DNA of 64,000 nucleotides. Source: Desulfovibrio subterraneus (GTDB taxonomy: Bacteria; Desulfobacterota; Desulfovibrionia; Desulfovibrionales; Desulfovibrionaceae). Every line of letters begins with the position of its first letter. Within the stretch, counting starts at the first letter, position 1. The translations under genes and the position numbers were made by a program. The notes under the pieces were generated by a model, which saw only the letters and a program-made list of their open reading frames with translations, was not told the DNA's origin and did not search any database. Shown here piece by piece: positions 1-9,455 of the stretch. Location: contig NZ_BLVO01000013.1 of NCBI RefSeq assembly GCF_013340285.1, forward strand, positions 603,574-667,573, written 5' to 3'.

Positions 1-2127
1 CATATGGCCGAGGGTGCCTGCCGTGCTGCCCTGAATGGCCTTGACTACGCCTTCCACTTCCTTGGTGGCGGTCATGGTCTTTTCAGCCAGCTTGCGCACT
101 TCGTCCGCAACCACGGCGAAGCCTCGTCCTGCCTCACCGGCGCGCGCGGCTTCAATGGCCGCGTTAAGGGCCAGCAGGTTCGTCTGGTCGGCAATGTCGT
201 TGATGACGCCGATGATCTGGCCGATGCCTTCTGCCTGCGTGCCCAGTTCCTTCAGGGTGGTTTCCATCTGCTGGGTGTGCCTGTGCACTTCGTCGGTGGA
301 GCGGATAACATCCTGCACCACGGATGCACCCTGTTGTGCGATTTGCTGCGCCTCTTCGGCCTTTTCAGCAGCTTCGCCCGCGTTCTGGGCCACCTCAAGG
401 GTGGTGGCGTTCATCTGCTCTATGGCCGCAGCAGATTCGCCGATACGGTCGCTCTGCAGGGCCGAGGACTGCGTTGCATCGGAAATCTGCTCCGCCAGCT
501 GGCCTGCAGCGTCGGAAACCTGGTCGGCAATGTTGTTGGCCGTTGCTGCCGTCTGGGCGATACGTTCATTCTGCGCTTTGATGCGCTGTTCGTTTTCCTT
601 GACGGCGGTCAGGTCGTACCAGAACGAGATGGAGCCGAGGATATTGCCGTCCGCATCATGGAAGGGCGTGGTGTTCACATCGATGTGGTACTGCTTGCCT
701 GAGGGGCTTTTGTATTCAATCTCGCTGTGGAAGGAGCGCTTTTCGCGTATTGCCTTGTCAGACAGGGTTTCTCTGCCACCGTCGTTCCAGAAGAACTCGC
801 CGGAGCGAACGCCGATGTAATCCGTCGGGGTTTTGGTTTTTTCAAGCAGGGTACAGACCTGCTGGTTTGCCCAGAGAATCTTGAAGTCCGGTCCCACAAC
901 AGCACATGGGGTGGGAATGCCGTTCAGCACGCCCTGCGCGAAGCCGAGCCTGTTTTTCAGTTCGCCCACCATGGCGTTAACGGAGCCGACAGTGTTGCCG
1001 ATGGCATCATTGGCAGAATATTCACTGCGTGCGTTGAGGTCGCCGTCTGCAATGCGCTTGGTAACTGCGGAAAGGTCGTTAAGGGGACGCAGAAGGAAGC
1101 GTATAAGAAACGAGAAAAGTACAATGGCTGCGGCAGCCCCGCCTATGATGATGGCCGACGAGGCAAAGAGGGCCTTGTCGTCAGCGCCGAGGTACATTTC
1201 CTTTTCCGGCAGGGCAAAGCCGATGTGCCAGTCCCATGCACTGTAATAGCGTTTGTACCCAATGTAAGGCTCGCCATTACGGGCAAATTTGAGAATGCCC
1301 TCCTTGGAGTCGAGGAACTGCTTGCCGTGTTCATAGTCGGTAATGGTGGCATCTTCGTCTGCATTGTTACCGTAAACATACTTGCCGTCTGAGAGGGTGA
1401 TGAAGGTCTCGCCCTTGCCGTCGTACGACAGCTTGTCGATGACAGCCTTGAGTTCAGGGGTCATCATGCTGCGGCCCACATAGATGACGGCGACAATCTT
1501 GCCTTCTTCATCCTTGATGGGCTTGTAGGCGGTAACATACCAGTCATTCACGACAAAGGCCTTGCCTCGGTATGTTTCGCCCTGCATCACGGTTTTGTAG
1601 ACGGGGCTGTCTGCGGGAATGTAGGTGCCCACGGCGCGGGTGCCGTCCAGCTTCTTTACGTTGGTGGATACGCGGAGCAGCTTGCCCGGCAGTACCTGAA
1701 AAATGGTGGCGGTACCCCCAAGAGTCTTCTGGACCTGATCCACAAGCATGAAGTTGTCATTGAGCGTAATGCCGGAAAGGCCGTCCCCAAGCTGCAGGGT
1801 GGGTATGGTGACCTCTTCCTTTTCTTTGGTCACCTGATTCACGATGGTGGTCTTGATCGTGTCACTTTCCGAGATGAACATGGTGCCGAGAGTTTTGATA
1901 TCTCTTTCCATGACGACAAGGTCCGCATTCAGTTTTTCCTGCGTGATCTTGTTCTGCAGATCAATCGTGTCTTCAAGTTCCGTGATGAGAGAGGCTATGA
2001 AGTGCTCGCCCAAAGTGTGGAGGGTGCTCTTTGAAGTTGCATAGAAATATACACCGGAAAAGAGAAGCATGACGACAACAGCCGCCACAATGCTGAGTAA
2101 CAGTTTTCTGTTGAAGTTGAGCTGCAC
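1..2127 (-). CDS. Methyl-accepting chemotaxis protein, 3' end outside window
   Basis: Transmembrane chemoreceptor that should feed CheA/CheW. Read from the minus strand, the frame is open from a GTG at 2127 (GGAGG at 2133-2137) to the window edge, 709 codons with no stop. An N-terminal membrane segment (about residues 8-28) is followed by a long Cache-like sensor region, a second membrane segment, a HAMP-like linker, a PAS domain (around residues 400-500; [11 protein letters not shown] near its end) and the signalling domain. The highly conserved hairpin tip is visible ([20 protein letters not shown], then [15 protein letters not shown]). The ligand cannot be told from sequence. The missing 3' end is only the last part of the signalling helix. 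Confidence 0.95.
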   Translation of the reverse strand, partial: MQLNFNRKLLLSIVAAVVVMLLFSGVYFYATSKSTLHTLGEHFIASLITELEDTIDLQNKITQEKLNADLVVMERDIKTLGTMFISESDTIKTTIVNQVTKEKEEVTIPTLQLGDGLSGITLNDNFMLVDQVQKTLGGTATIFQVLPGKLLRVSTNVKKLDGTRAVGTYIPADSPVYKTVMQGETYRGKAFVVNDWYVTAYKPIKDEEGKIVAVIYVGRSMMTPELKAVIDKLSYDGKGETFITLSDGKYVYGNNADEDATITDYEHGKQFLDSKEGILKFARNGEPYIGYKRYYSAWDWHIGFALPEKEMYLGADDKALFASSAIIIGGAAAAIVLFSFLIRFLLRPLNDLSAVTKRIADGDLNARSEYSANDAIGNTVGSVNAMVGELKNRLGFAQGVLNGIPTPCAVVGPDFKILWANQQVCTLLEKTKTPTDYIGVRSGEFFWNDGGRETLSDKAIREKRSFHSEIEYKSPSGKQYHIDVNTTPFHDADGNILGSISFWYDLTAVKENEQRIKAQNERIAQTAATANNIADQVSDAAGQLAEQISDATQSSALQSDRIGESAAAIEQMNATTLEVAQNAGEAAEKAEEAQQIAQQGASVVQDVIRSTDEVHRHTQQMETTLKELGTQAEGIGQIIGVINDIADQTNLLALNAAIEAARAGEAGRGFAVVADEVRKLAEKTMTATKEVEGVVKAIQGSTAGTLGHM

Positions 2128-2312
2128 GATGACCTCCAGTCTTGAAATATGTCTCGGCAAAGGGAACCGACACTGGCAACGCATAAACCCATTGTCGGTC
2201 TAAGATTACAGGGCTGGCGAAACACAAGTACCGCAGTATTATCTTTGCCAGTCATGTCAACCAATTGTCAAGGTTGAGCATTTGCCGACAAACCGGGGTT
2301 TCCGCAGGTATT

Positions 2313-2759
2313 TCACCAGTTTCTTTTCCCCCCGGAATACGGTCTGGCAAACCCTTTGTCGATAAGCAATGTCGATAGACTGCTCTCACCTACTTCCACA
2401 TCGGCGATAAGCCGGAAATATTTACCCCTTTTTATATTTTTGAGGCGTATCTTACGGCCCTGTAGAAGGGTGGTGACAAAATATTTGGCCTGTATGGCCA
2501 GAATCCGCATTTCCGGTCGCTTGTCATGCAGCTCCGGAGTATCACAGCCGGAAATGCGAATTCCGATATTCTTGCCGATCACTGGAGGAAGATCGGGAAT
2601 ATCAACAATGATTGTGTCTCCGTCCACAATGCGCATGACAACAGCATCCATATCCCCGTAGTCCGTATCACGCGCTTCTGCCGTCCCAACAAGACAACTG
2701 CATGCGTTAAGCAGTATGAGCAGGAGCAGGGCTGGCAGCTGGAGGTTGTGCGTGTTCAT
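2313..2759 (-). CDS. Thermonuclease-like (SNase-fold) secreted or lipoprotein nuclease
   Basis: 148-residue protein with a hydrophobic signal (residues 7-20) ending in LNAC, a possible lipobox with Cys20, so probably exported and lipid-anchored. The rest is one staphylococcal-nuclease OB fold: VDGDTI (metal Asp47/Asp49), RISGCDTPE (Arg68, Asp73, Glu76) and a late Arg (KYFRLIADV, Arg116), matching the catalytic Arg/Asp/Glu/Arg set of the family. Calcium-dependent cleavage of DNA or RNA in the periplasm is the family expectation. No clear ribosome binding site precedes the ATG. A TTGACA hexamer (2789-2794) and a TATAAT (2771-2776) lie upstream on the minus strand but with unsuitable spacing. 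Confidence 0.85.
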   Translation of the reverse strand: MNTHNLQLPALLLLILLNACSCLVGTAEARDTDYGDMDAVVMRIVDGDTIIVDIPDLPPVIGKNIGIRISGCDTPELHDKRPEMRILAIQAKYFVTTLLQGRKIRLKNIKRGKYFRLIADVEVGESSLSTLLIDKGFARPYSGGKRNW

Positions 2760-2883
2760 GTATATAGATAATTATATAACTTAAATCCTGTCAATGTCCT
2801 TCTCAGAACGTCAGTTATGAAGGTTGGGTGAGGAATGCAATTTGCAACGAATTGTCACGACAGGTAAAACAGGCAGAAACGAC

Positions 2884-2918
2884 AAAAAAATGGCGCTGCC
2901 GTTGGTGACGACAGCGCC
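2884..2918 (-). terminator. Intrinsic terminator of the MoaE-like gene
   Basis: On the minus strand, GGCGCTG (2912-2918 side) pairs with CAGCGCC (2892-2898 side) across a 13-nt loop and is followed by seven U residues. Confidence 0.8.
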
Positions 2919-2946
2919 TGAAAGATGGCGGATTGACGGGATGCGG

Positions 2947-3309
2947 TTACCCGAAGACTTCCTGCTTGGTTACTGCCTCTGCTTTAACCCGGTCGAGCAG
3001 TTCGGCGAAAACGGCCTTTACGTTTTCACGGATGTCGCCGGCCACAATGAGGTAGAGCAGGTCGTCACCGGGGTGCAGTTCTCCCTCGTTGGCCTCGGCC
3101 ACGATGCGGAAGATGCCTTCGCGCTGTTCCATCTCCTTGCATATGGCGGCAATTCTGTCATGATCAGGCGTAACACGCACGGCAACAACATTATTCTTGT
3201 CCTTGCGAGACCAACTGCGTACTACGCCGTTGTGAATGAGCATCATTCCCACATGGTCTGCAAAGCCGGGCTCCCGTTTGAGGTCGGCAAGGGCCTTGTT
3301 GATATCCAT
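2947..3309 (-). CDS. MoaE-like protein (molybdopterin synthase large subunit family)
   Basis: 120 residues that resemble the large subunit of molybdopterin synthase, which transfers sulfur from MoaD thiocarboxylate to precursor Z. The family signature is seen in GELHPGDDLLYLIVAGDIRE and the following helix FAELLDRVKAEAVTKQEVF, comparable with the MoaE segment where substrates are matched to carbonyl groups before the KKE/W motif. It is shorter than E. coli MoaE (about 150) and no moaD, moaA or moaC neighbour is present, so it may be a divergent paralog. Start supported by GGAGG seven bases before the ATG. Divergent from the 3346 gene with only 36 bp between. Confidence 0.65.
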   Translation of the reverse strand: MDINKALADLKREPGFADHVGMMLIHNGVVRSWSRKDKNNVVAVRVTPDHDRIAAICKEMEQREGIFRIVAEANEGELHPGDDLLYLIVAGDIRENVKAVFAELLDRVKAEAVTKQEVFG

Positions 3310-3345
3310 TAATAAACCTCCGCGATCGTAAGAATGGGATAGAGA

Positions 3346-5958
3346 ATGGCCAGATTGTCCACATTGCTTAGCAAACTCCCGCAGTTCAAGGAAGCCCGAA
3401 TGGTGGCGGCCGGATACGGCCTATGGACGAGCTGGGAGGGCGATCTGAACCTTTCCATCACGCAGACTTTGCAGGATTACGGCGGGTTGCTGCTGACCAG
3501 CGAGCGCGGACAGGCCGTATGGTTTTTTTTCTCAACGGATGTTTTTCTTGCACTTGCCCGGCTTGAAATATGGGGCAAGTTCAACAAGCTGCCGGTCTTT
3601 GCACAGGTATTTCCGGCCAAGCTGCTGTTCAGCAGCAAGCGCGAGATAAATCTTTCGGTTGATACGGTCATTGCTGCCCAATCCTCCATTGTTCCCGAAG
3701 ATCTGGAAATATGGGTGCACGCCAGAGCACGCGAGGACGGCAAGGGGTTGCCCGGTTTTTCCTTTGATGAAACCAAGCCCTATACGGGGCTGGCCAGCGT
3801 TCCGTGGTTCATGTTCCATGCCGACCCACGTCTGCCATACCAGTCGCAGCTGGGGTGGTACGGTGTGCTCAAGCCGCTCGGAAATCCTCTGGAAAAAGGA
3901 TTTCAGGCAGGCTGGCGTGAGTTCTTCAAAGAGATTGAGCAAGTTTTCCAGCGGCTGAAGATGAAGTTCATGCTGTTCGAGAACTATGTGTTCTTCCAGC
4001 TTGAAAACCTGCGCACCCTGCGTTTGTGGTGCAAGGACTATCTGTCGCTCATTGCCACCCTGAAGGAAGATACGCCCGAACGATACTGGCCGTGTGTTCA
4101 GGCGCTGGTGGATAAGAAGGGGCTCAATTTCAATAACGAACTGCACAAGAAGGTTCGTCTGGACTGGGACCAGCTGGTGCCCGACTTCCCGCACATGAGC
4201 TACCGTAACGCCTATCTCATGGGAGAAGGATTCGAGGTGCACGACACCCGTTTCAACGTGGAGTCGAGCAGCGTTGACGACTGGTGCAACATCAATCTTT
4301 CCACCGTTGGTGATGATGCCGTGGGCATGCTGCCGGTTGCCATTTCCAACAGGCTGGTGGCCGGTGTCAACAACCACTGCTTCTACTGCGGCATGCGGAC
4401 GCACGAGCCCGCCGCCTGTCCTACCCGGCATATGGAAGAGCTTGATGCCGGTATATGGAAGAAAGTGGCCGCCATGGATTTCGACACCTTCAATGCCGGA
4501 TTCAAACGCATCGAAGACACCCTGCAGGGAGACGTGCAGGAGGGTATAACCGCCATTCTCGGCAGAGAAGGATTGGAGCATCTGATCCTGAAGGCCGTTT
4601 TCGCCGTTACGGATACCTTCCAGCTCCGCATGATGCGCCGTATGTGGCTTGCGCGGGGCAAGGATTATCCCGCCGGAGTCGAAGATCTGGCTCCCCGTGA
4701 CGAAAACCCCGTTTGGAACACGCTCAGTACCATGCTGGCGGGAGAGCACATTCATGCGGAAAAGGATTTGCAGCAGGTGCAGATCCGTTATCCCAGAGAT
4801 TTCCGTTCGCGCACGATCAACGGCTTTATTGCCATGGAGCGCGGTGACCTCATCCGTGCCCAGCAGCTGTGGAAGGAAGCGGAATCCTTCTGCACATCGC
4901 CGTTGCTGCAGGGCTACCACGTGTTTCTGCAGGCGAGAAACCTTGAGATTCAAGGCCGTTTTCAGCAGGCCAGCAACATGTACAAGCAGGTCATGCGGCT
5001 TTGCCCCCTGTGGCTTGAAGCGCTGTACCGCCAGGCTGTCTGTCAGGTGAAGATGGGCTTTGCAGATCAGGCCATGGGTTTTTTGCTGAACCTGATCGAA
5101 AAAGACCCCAACATGTTCAACCGTGTGTTGCTGGACCCGGAAATGGAGCGCGGACATATCCAGATTCTGTCCGCCCTGAATGTTCCCTGGACCGAGGCGG
5201 AAGCCAAGGCCAGCCAGATGCGGGAAGGGCTGGAGAAGCTGCGGCTCGATATATCGCTCTGGTTCCCCGAGGAGCACCCCTTTGCGGAACAGGCCTCGGC
5301 AAGAATCAGCCGCCTGATGCAGCTGGCCGAGGTGAAGAACTTTGTTTCTTTCATGGGGCTGGTACAAGGGCGTGAACGCATTGACCGCGACCTGCAGATA
5401 CGGGTGAATCATGAAGCACGGGATCTGAAGCAGAAATTCAAATATTTCATGGACCGCCTCACCTACATTCGTGATGAAGCCGCGTGGTTTCCCTTCCCCA
5501 AGGTGCTGGTGGAATTCAATAAGCAGTACAATTTGTGCGCGGCCAACCTGAACTGGGCGCTCAAAACGCATTTTCAGGTGGCGGAAACCTTCAAGCGGGC
5601 ACAGAAAATGGCCGAGCAGGAAGAGGAGCGTCTCATCCTGCTGGAGGGTCGTCTGCGTTTTCTGCGCGTGGTGCGCGATGCAACGCTGTTTATGCTTATT
5701 CTGGGCAAGACCTTCTTCTGGATGGAGCTGATCTTCCTTGTGCTCACCCTTATCGGTTTGCCGCTTACCATCTACTATGGGCAGACCAGCGGAGCGGGAT
5801 GGGCAACCGGTCTGCTTGTGAAGCAGAAGTGGCAGATTCAGAAGGGACTTATCATCATCCTTTCCGTCTTTGCCCTCGGGCTTGCCGCGCTGCGTACGGC
5901 CGTGATTTTTGAAAGTGCGCGCGAAAAACTGTTCAAAAAGGCCAGAGGGCAGGGGTAG
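3346..5958 (+). CDS. Large TPR protein with zinc knuckle and C-terminal membrane segments
   Basis: 870-residue protein I cannot assign to a named family. A globular N-terminal half (1-330) is followed by CFYCGMRTHEPAAC (C345, C348, H353, C358), an exact CX2CX4HX4C zinc-knuckle spacing. Tetratricopeptide-like helices run from about 490 to 620 (for example ALYRQAVCQVKMGFADQAM), then a charged helical region, and two or three hydrophobic segments between about 780 and 860 near the C terminus. It therefore looks like a membrane-anchored cytoplasmic or periplasmic scaffold. A T8 run lies at 3527-3534 within the frame. The gene stands alone between a divergent MoaE-like gene and a convergent LysR gene. 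Confidence 0.85.
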   Translation: MARLSTLLSKLPQFKEARMVAAGYGLWTSWEGDLNLSITQTLQDYGGLLLTSERGQAVWFFFSTDVFLALARLEIWGKFNKLPVFAQVFPAKLLFSSKREINLSVDTVIAAQSSIVPEDLEIWVHARAREDGKGLPGFSFDETKPYTGLASVPWFMFHADPRLPYQSQLGWYGVLKPLGNPLEKGFQAGWREFFKEIEQVFQRLKMKFMLFENYVFFQLENLRTLRLWCKDYLSLIATLKEDTPERYWPCVQALVDKKGLNFNNELHKKVRLDWDQLVPDFPHMSYRNAYLMGEGFEVHDTRFNVESSSVDDWCNINLSTVGDDAVGMLPVAISNRLVAGVNNHCFYCGMRTHEPAACPTRHMEELDAGIWKKVAAMDFDTFNAGFKRIEDTLQGDVQEGITAILGREGLEHLILKAVFAVTDTFQLRMMRRMWLARGKDYPAGVEDLAPRDENPVWNTLSTMLAGEHIHAEKDLQQVQIRYPRDFRSRTINGFIAMERGDLIRAQQLWKEAESFCTSPLLQGYHVFLQARNLEIQGRFQQASNMYKQVMRLCPLWLEALYRQAVCQVKMGFADQAMGFLLNLIEKDPNMFNRVLLDPEMERGHIQILSALNVPWTEAEAKASQMREGLEKLRLDISLWFPEEHPFAEQASARISRLMQLAEVKNFVSFMGLVQGRERIDRDLQIRVNHEARDLKQKFKYFMDRLTYIRDEAAWFPFPKVLVEFNKQYNLCAANLNWALKTHFQVAETFKRAQKMAEQEEERLILLEGRLRFLRVVRDATLFMLILGKTFFWMELIFLVLTLIGLPLTIYYGQTSGAGWATGLLVKQKWQIQKGLIIILSVFALGLAALRTAVIFESAREKLFKKARGQG

Positions 5959-6074
5959 GCGGAGTTGTCTGCGCTGGGCGGATAGCGTGGAACGGGCAAA
6001 AGCCTGTGGAGCCGCTGCAGGGCCGGAAATTTTTTTCCGGACGTATGAGGTTTCTGTCAGCGGTATTGTCGAGA

Positions 6075-6962
6075 TCATGATTTTGCCCAGATGGACCGTA
6101 CTTCCTGAATAAGGGCCGCTATCAGCGGGTCTTCCTTTCTTGAACTGAGGCAGGCAATGCTCAGTGGTACGCTGAGCGGCTCATCCCACGCGGCGGCAAG
6201 GCCTTCTGCTTCCAGCAGTTCCGCCATGTCGCGCCGCAGAATGGAAGCGCCTTTGCCGTTGGCCACCATTTCCCGGACAATGGCTTCGTCAAGCGCATCA
6301 GCAACAGGATGCGGTTTTACCCCGTGTTCCGCCATTCTGTCTGCCACCAGCTTGTGAAAGGGGCATGCGCAGGTCGTCCACAGCCACGGCAATTCTGCCA
6401 GAGACCGCCACGTAAAATCCGAGACCTTGCTGACCCGTCGCAGAAAGCGGGTGGGGATGACCACGGCGAGCGGCACGTCTGTGAGGAAGGTTTCCGATAT
6501 ACCCTCGTCACGGCTGATGCCGAAGCGGAAGCCTGCATCCAGCACCCGTTCATGCAGCAGGCTGGTTGTGGCCATGGTCTGCGAGGTGATGAACTCAATT
6601 GATATCTCGGGATAGAGTTTTTCCATCCGTGCATCCAGCGCGCGCATCCGCAGATAGAGCGGGTCCGTGTTCAGGCCCACGGTTATGGCTCCGCACAGCT
6701 CCGCATTGAGTTTGCCTGCAGTTACCCGCATGTTCTCGGCCGCATCAAGTATCATCCGGGCCTGACCGAGCAGGGTCTTGCCGTTGACTGTAAGCGTCAT
6801 GCCCCGCGCCTGACGTTCGAAGAGGATGATGCCGAGCGAATCCTCCAGCCCCCGAATCTGGGTGCTGAGGGCCGACTGGCTGATGTGCAGTATGCGCGCC
6901 GCTCTGGTGAGGTTCTGTTCACGCGCCACACAAACAAAGGATCGGAGCTGGTTGAGTTCCAC
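6075..6962 (-). CDS. LysR-type transcriptional regulator
   Basis: 295 residues, normal LysR length. The N-terminal winged helix-turn-helix is clear (LTRAARILHISQSALSTQI, then LGIILFERQARGMTLTVNG), followed by a periplasmic-binding-like effector domain (residues 90-290). Starts at GTG (6962) with GGAGA six bases upstream. Divergently transcribed from the APC permease at 7125 with 162 bp between, the usual arrangement for a LysR regulator and its target, so the permease is the likely regulated gene. The effector is unknown. Confidence 0.92.
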   Translation of the reverse strand: MELNQLRSFVCVAREQNLTRAARILHISQSALSTQIRGLEDSLGIILFERQARGMTLTVNGKTLLGQARMILDAAENMRVTAGKLNAELCGAITVGLNTDPLYLRMRALDARMEKLYPEISIEFITSQTMATTSLLHERVLDAGFRFGISRDEGISETFLTDVPLAVVIPTRFLRRVSKVSDFTWRSLAELPWLWTTCACPFHKLVADRMAEHGVKPHPVADALDEAIVREMVANGKGASILRRDMAELLEAEGLAAAWDEPLSVPLSIACLSSRKEDPLIAALIQEVRSIWAKS

Positions 6963-7024
6963 AAGATTTCTCCACGAGTCTTACGCCCCCCTTGCCGCAC
7001 GATGCGGTTTAGGTTTTGCGTACC

Positions 7025-7057
7025 GTTCTGCAGAATCGAATGATGCCTTCTTATAAT
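7025..7057 (+). promoter_or_regulatory. Promoter and LysR-like palindrome for APC permease
   Basis: A perfect TATAAT at 7052-7057 is preceded, at 17 bp, by a weak -35 hexamer (TGCAGA, 7029-7034). The palindrome TTCTGCAGAA (7026-7035) overlaps that -35, as expected for a LysR-activated promoter with a poor -35. The site sits in the divergent gap between regulator and permease. The operator assignment is inference. Confidence 0.5.
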
Positions 7058-7124
7058 TCTGTTGGCAAGAACGCTCTGCGTCGGGCCATACTGCAAGGAT
7101 ATTGGAAACATAAGGAGTTGCGTC

Positions 7125-8366
7125 ATGAAGAGTGGTAAGCTCGGGCCTTTCATGTTGAGCGGTTTGATGGTGGGTCCCGTGCTCGGATCAGGCATTTTCA
7201 TTCTGCCGCCTCTGGTGCATGAGGCTGCGGGAGAGTGGGCCATTCCTGCGTGGCTCATCACCGTGGCTCTCAACGCCGTATTTGCCTTTGTGTTCGGCTT
7301 TCTTGCCATTCAGTTTCCCGGTAACGGGGGTGTGGCGGATGCCATTGGCCATGTGTTCGGCCCAAGAGCCAAGCGGCTGGCCTCGTATTATCTCATTTCT
7401 GCCGTCATATTCGGCCCTGCGGCGGTGCTGCTGACCATTGCCCGTTACCTGCCGCTGCCATGGCTGGATACCCTGCCGGGCGGGCGCATGGGCGTGGCAC
7501 TTTGTCTGGTGCCGCTGGGTTTTTTGTTCCTGCTGCAGCACATCCGCTCCATAGGAACCGTGGCGCTGGCTATCTCATCGATATCGGCTGTGCTGCTGCT
7601 TGTGGGCGGCGTGCTGGTCATGGCTTTTCATGGTTCGGGGCAGGACCTGCTTCCCGAGCCGGCAAGCTTTGATGCCGATGTGTTCGGGCACGCTTTGCTC
7701 ATGCTGTTCTGGATTATCGTGGGCTGGGAGGTTGTGGGCAATTACAGCGGTGAAGTGGATGACCCGCAAAGAACCATTCCTGCGGCCGTATGGGGCAGTG
7801 TGATCGCCGTTACTGCCGTGGAGCTGTGCGTGGCTTTTGCCATCCAGACGGCAGATGTACCTGTGCAGGCGGGTTACGGTGTGGCCAAGCTGCTGTACCC
7901 TCTGTTTGGAACCTCTGCCGGAATTGTGTGCTCCGTGCTTGTCACAGCGCTGTGCGTGACCACGTATCTCATGTTCGTGGGCGGTGTTGCCCGTCTGATG
8001 GCGGCCCTTGCCGCTGAAGGGGCGCTGCCTGACGTGTTTGCGAAGACAAGGAACGGCGTGCCTGTGGTTTCCATCGGCGTGTTGTGCCTGATGCAGGCAG
8101 GTTCGCTGGCAGCCTGCATTGCAGGCGTGGCAAAGCTTGAATCGCTTGTGGCCATTGCAAGCGGCTTCTTTCTTGCCAATGCCATTATCGGCATAGGAAC
8201 AGGCATTGTCATGCTGCCGCATGTATGGAAGCGGGTTTGCGCCGCCTTGCTCGGAGCCGTGCTGCTGGTTGTTCTGAGCCAGTCACAGTGGTTTGTTCTG
8301 GCTGCGTGCATCATACTGGCTCTGTGGTGCTTTAACCCTGCGGAAAGGTTGACAGCACGCAGCTGA
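7125..8366 (+). CDS. APC-superfamily amino acid permease
   Basis: 413-residue inner-membrane transporter with about 12 hydrophobic segments. The first helix carries the APC unwound motif (GPVLGSGIFILPP), and helix 6 reads FWIIVGWEVVGNYSGEV, where APC carriers bind substrate, followed by DPQRTIPAAVW, the typical loop. Closest in style to the amino acid exporters/permeases of the YjeH kind. I place the start at 7125 because AAGGAG lies at 7112-7117; an upstream in-frame start at 7062 would add 21 non-membrane residues with no ribosome site. Likely controlled by the divergent LysR gene. Confidence 0.9.
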   Translation: MKSGKLGPFMLSGLMVGPVLGSGIFILPPLVHEAAGEWAIPAWLITVALNAVFAFVFGFLAIQFPGNGGVADAIGHVFGPRAKRLASYYLISAVIFGPAAVLLTIARYLPLPWLDTLPGGRMGVALCLVPLGFLFLLQHIRSIGTVALAISSISAVLLLVGGVLVMAFHGSGQDLLPEPASFDADVFGHALLMLFWIIVGWEVVGNYSGEVDDPQRTIPAAVWGSVIAVTAVELCVAFAIQTADVPVQAGYGVAKLLYPLFGTSAGIVCSVLVTALCVTTYLMFVGGVARLMAALAAEGALPDVFAKTRNGVPVVSIGVLCLMQAGSLAACIAGVAKLESLVAIASGFFLANAIIGIGTGIVMLPHVWKRVCAALLGAVLLVVLSQSQWFVLAACIILALWCFNPAERLTARS

Positions 8367-8634
8367 GTGAGAGATCATCAGAACCAATTCTTTTTAGGAA
8401 TTTTTCCTGATAGGCTTTACATTGAGCACACAAATAATTAGTGTTCAGTGCTCTGTGACGGCAGGCGGCATTTCCGGTTGTTTTCCGGTTTTGATGGCGC
8501 TTCCGGTCGCAGTCCAATTTCATGTTGATACGTGTCCGCCCCGTAACCTGACCGATCTGACATTACCAGATAGGTCCTAAGGGAAGTGGGGTGGAACATT
8601 ACTCGAATTCGAAAACAATCACAGGAGCATTATC

Positions 8635-9213
8635 ATGTCCAAGTCCATCAAGGGCTCCCGCACGGAACAGAACCTGCTCAAATCCTTTGCGGGTGAATCT
8701 CAGGCACGTAACCGTTACACCTACTTTGCCGCCATTGCCCGCAAGGAAGGGTATGTGCAGATTTCCCATATCTTCGAAGAAACCGCCAACCATGAAAAGG
8801 AACACGCAAAGCGGATGTTCAAGTTTCTTGAAGGCGGCGATGTGGAAATCACCGCAACCTATCCTGCCGGCAAGCTCGGTTCCACGCTTGAGTGCCTGAA
8901 GGCTGCCGCCGATGGTGAACACGAGGAATTTGTTTCCCTGTACCCCGAATTTGCCCGCATTGCCGACGAAGAAGGCTTTTACGATGTTGCGGAAATGTAC
9001 CGCAAGATCTGTGTGGCAGAAGAGTACCACGAAGAGCGTTACCGTGCGCTGATCAAGAATATCGAAAACGATCAGGTCTTCCACAAGGATTCCGAGATCG
9101 TGTGGCGCTGCCGCAACTGTGGTTACAACCACAAGGGCGCGGATGCTCCCGCTCTGTGTCCCGCCTGCGTGCATCCTCAGGCACACTTTGAAGTCAAGGC
9201 TACCAACTGGTAG
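8635..9213 (+). CDS. rbr: Rubrerythrin
   Basis: 192-residue cytoplasmic peroxidase that reduces hydrogen peroxide to water in anaerobes, with electrons from rubredoxin or NADH-linked partners. The ferritin-like diiron domain (residues 1-145) shows the ligand helices SFAGESQARNRY (Glu21), FEETANHEKEH, DGEHEEF and AEEYHEERY. A C-terminal rubredoxin-type Fe(SCys)4 domain has CRNCGY and CPAC. Length and order match Desulfovibrio rubrerythrin. Start preceded by AGGAG. Transcribed alone, with a strong terminator downstream. The 268-bp upstream gap should hold its promoter, but I cannot fix a PerR-type box there. Confidence 0.98.
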   Translation: MSKSIKGSRTEQNLLKSFAGESQARNRYTYFAAIARKEGYVQISHIFEETANHEKEHAKRMFKFLEGGDVEITATYPAGKLGSTLECLKAAADGEHEEFVSLYPEFARIADEEGFYDVAEMYRKICVAEEYHEERYRALIKNIENDQVFHKDSEIVWRCRNCGYNHKGADAPALCPACVHPQAHFEVKATNW

Positions 9214-9315
9214 TCCGGCTGCCGTAAGGCCTGCAGAAAGCCGGATGGTTGCATGAACGCAACTCTGCCGCACGCAAAGGACAGCACGGTTTCAGCAGAC
9301 AGATAGAACATGCAG

Positions 9316-9355
9316 CGAGGGGTAACGTGATTGTGTCACGTTACCCCTCGTTTTT
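9316..9355 (+). terminator. Strong intrinsic terminator of rubrerythrin
   Basis: Fourteen-base arms (9317-9330 and 9336-9349) pair perfectly across a TTGTG loop and are followed by TTTTT. The arm contains GGGGTAACGTGA, very similar to the terminator arm after the succinyl-CoA synthetase gene (35047-35080). Confidence 0.93.
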
Positions 9356-9455
9356 GCTTTGTGTTGCTGTCAGCGAGTTGTGCTGACAGCGCTGCTGGCG
9401 ATGCATCCGTCAACGGGTGCCGGAGGCGGCAGGTCCATTCGTGTAGGGGCGCGGA

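Noticed and set aside
2771-2794. TTGACA/TATAAT pair as promoter of the thermonuclease-like gene
   Set aside because: The spacing is 12 bp, too short for a sigma-70 promoter, although both hexamers are perfect.
3532-6078. 848-codon open frame on the minus strand
   Set aside because: Antisense to the 870-aa TPR gene. Its translation is rich in His, Gln and Leu without any recognisable motif, a shadow of codon bias on the other strand.
8332-8523. 63-codon frame on the minus strand before rubrerythrin
   Set aside because: Overlaps the permease 3' end, has no ribosome site, and its translation has no recognisable character.
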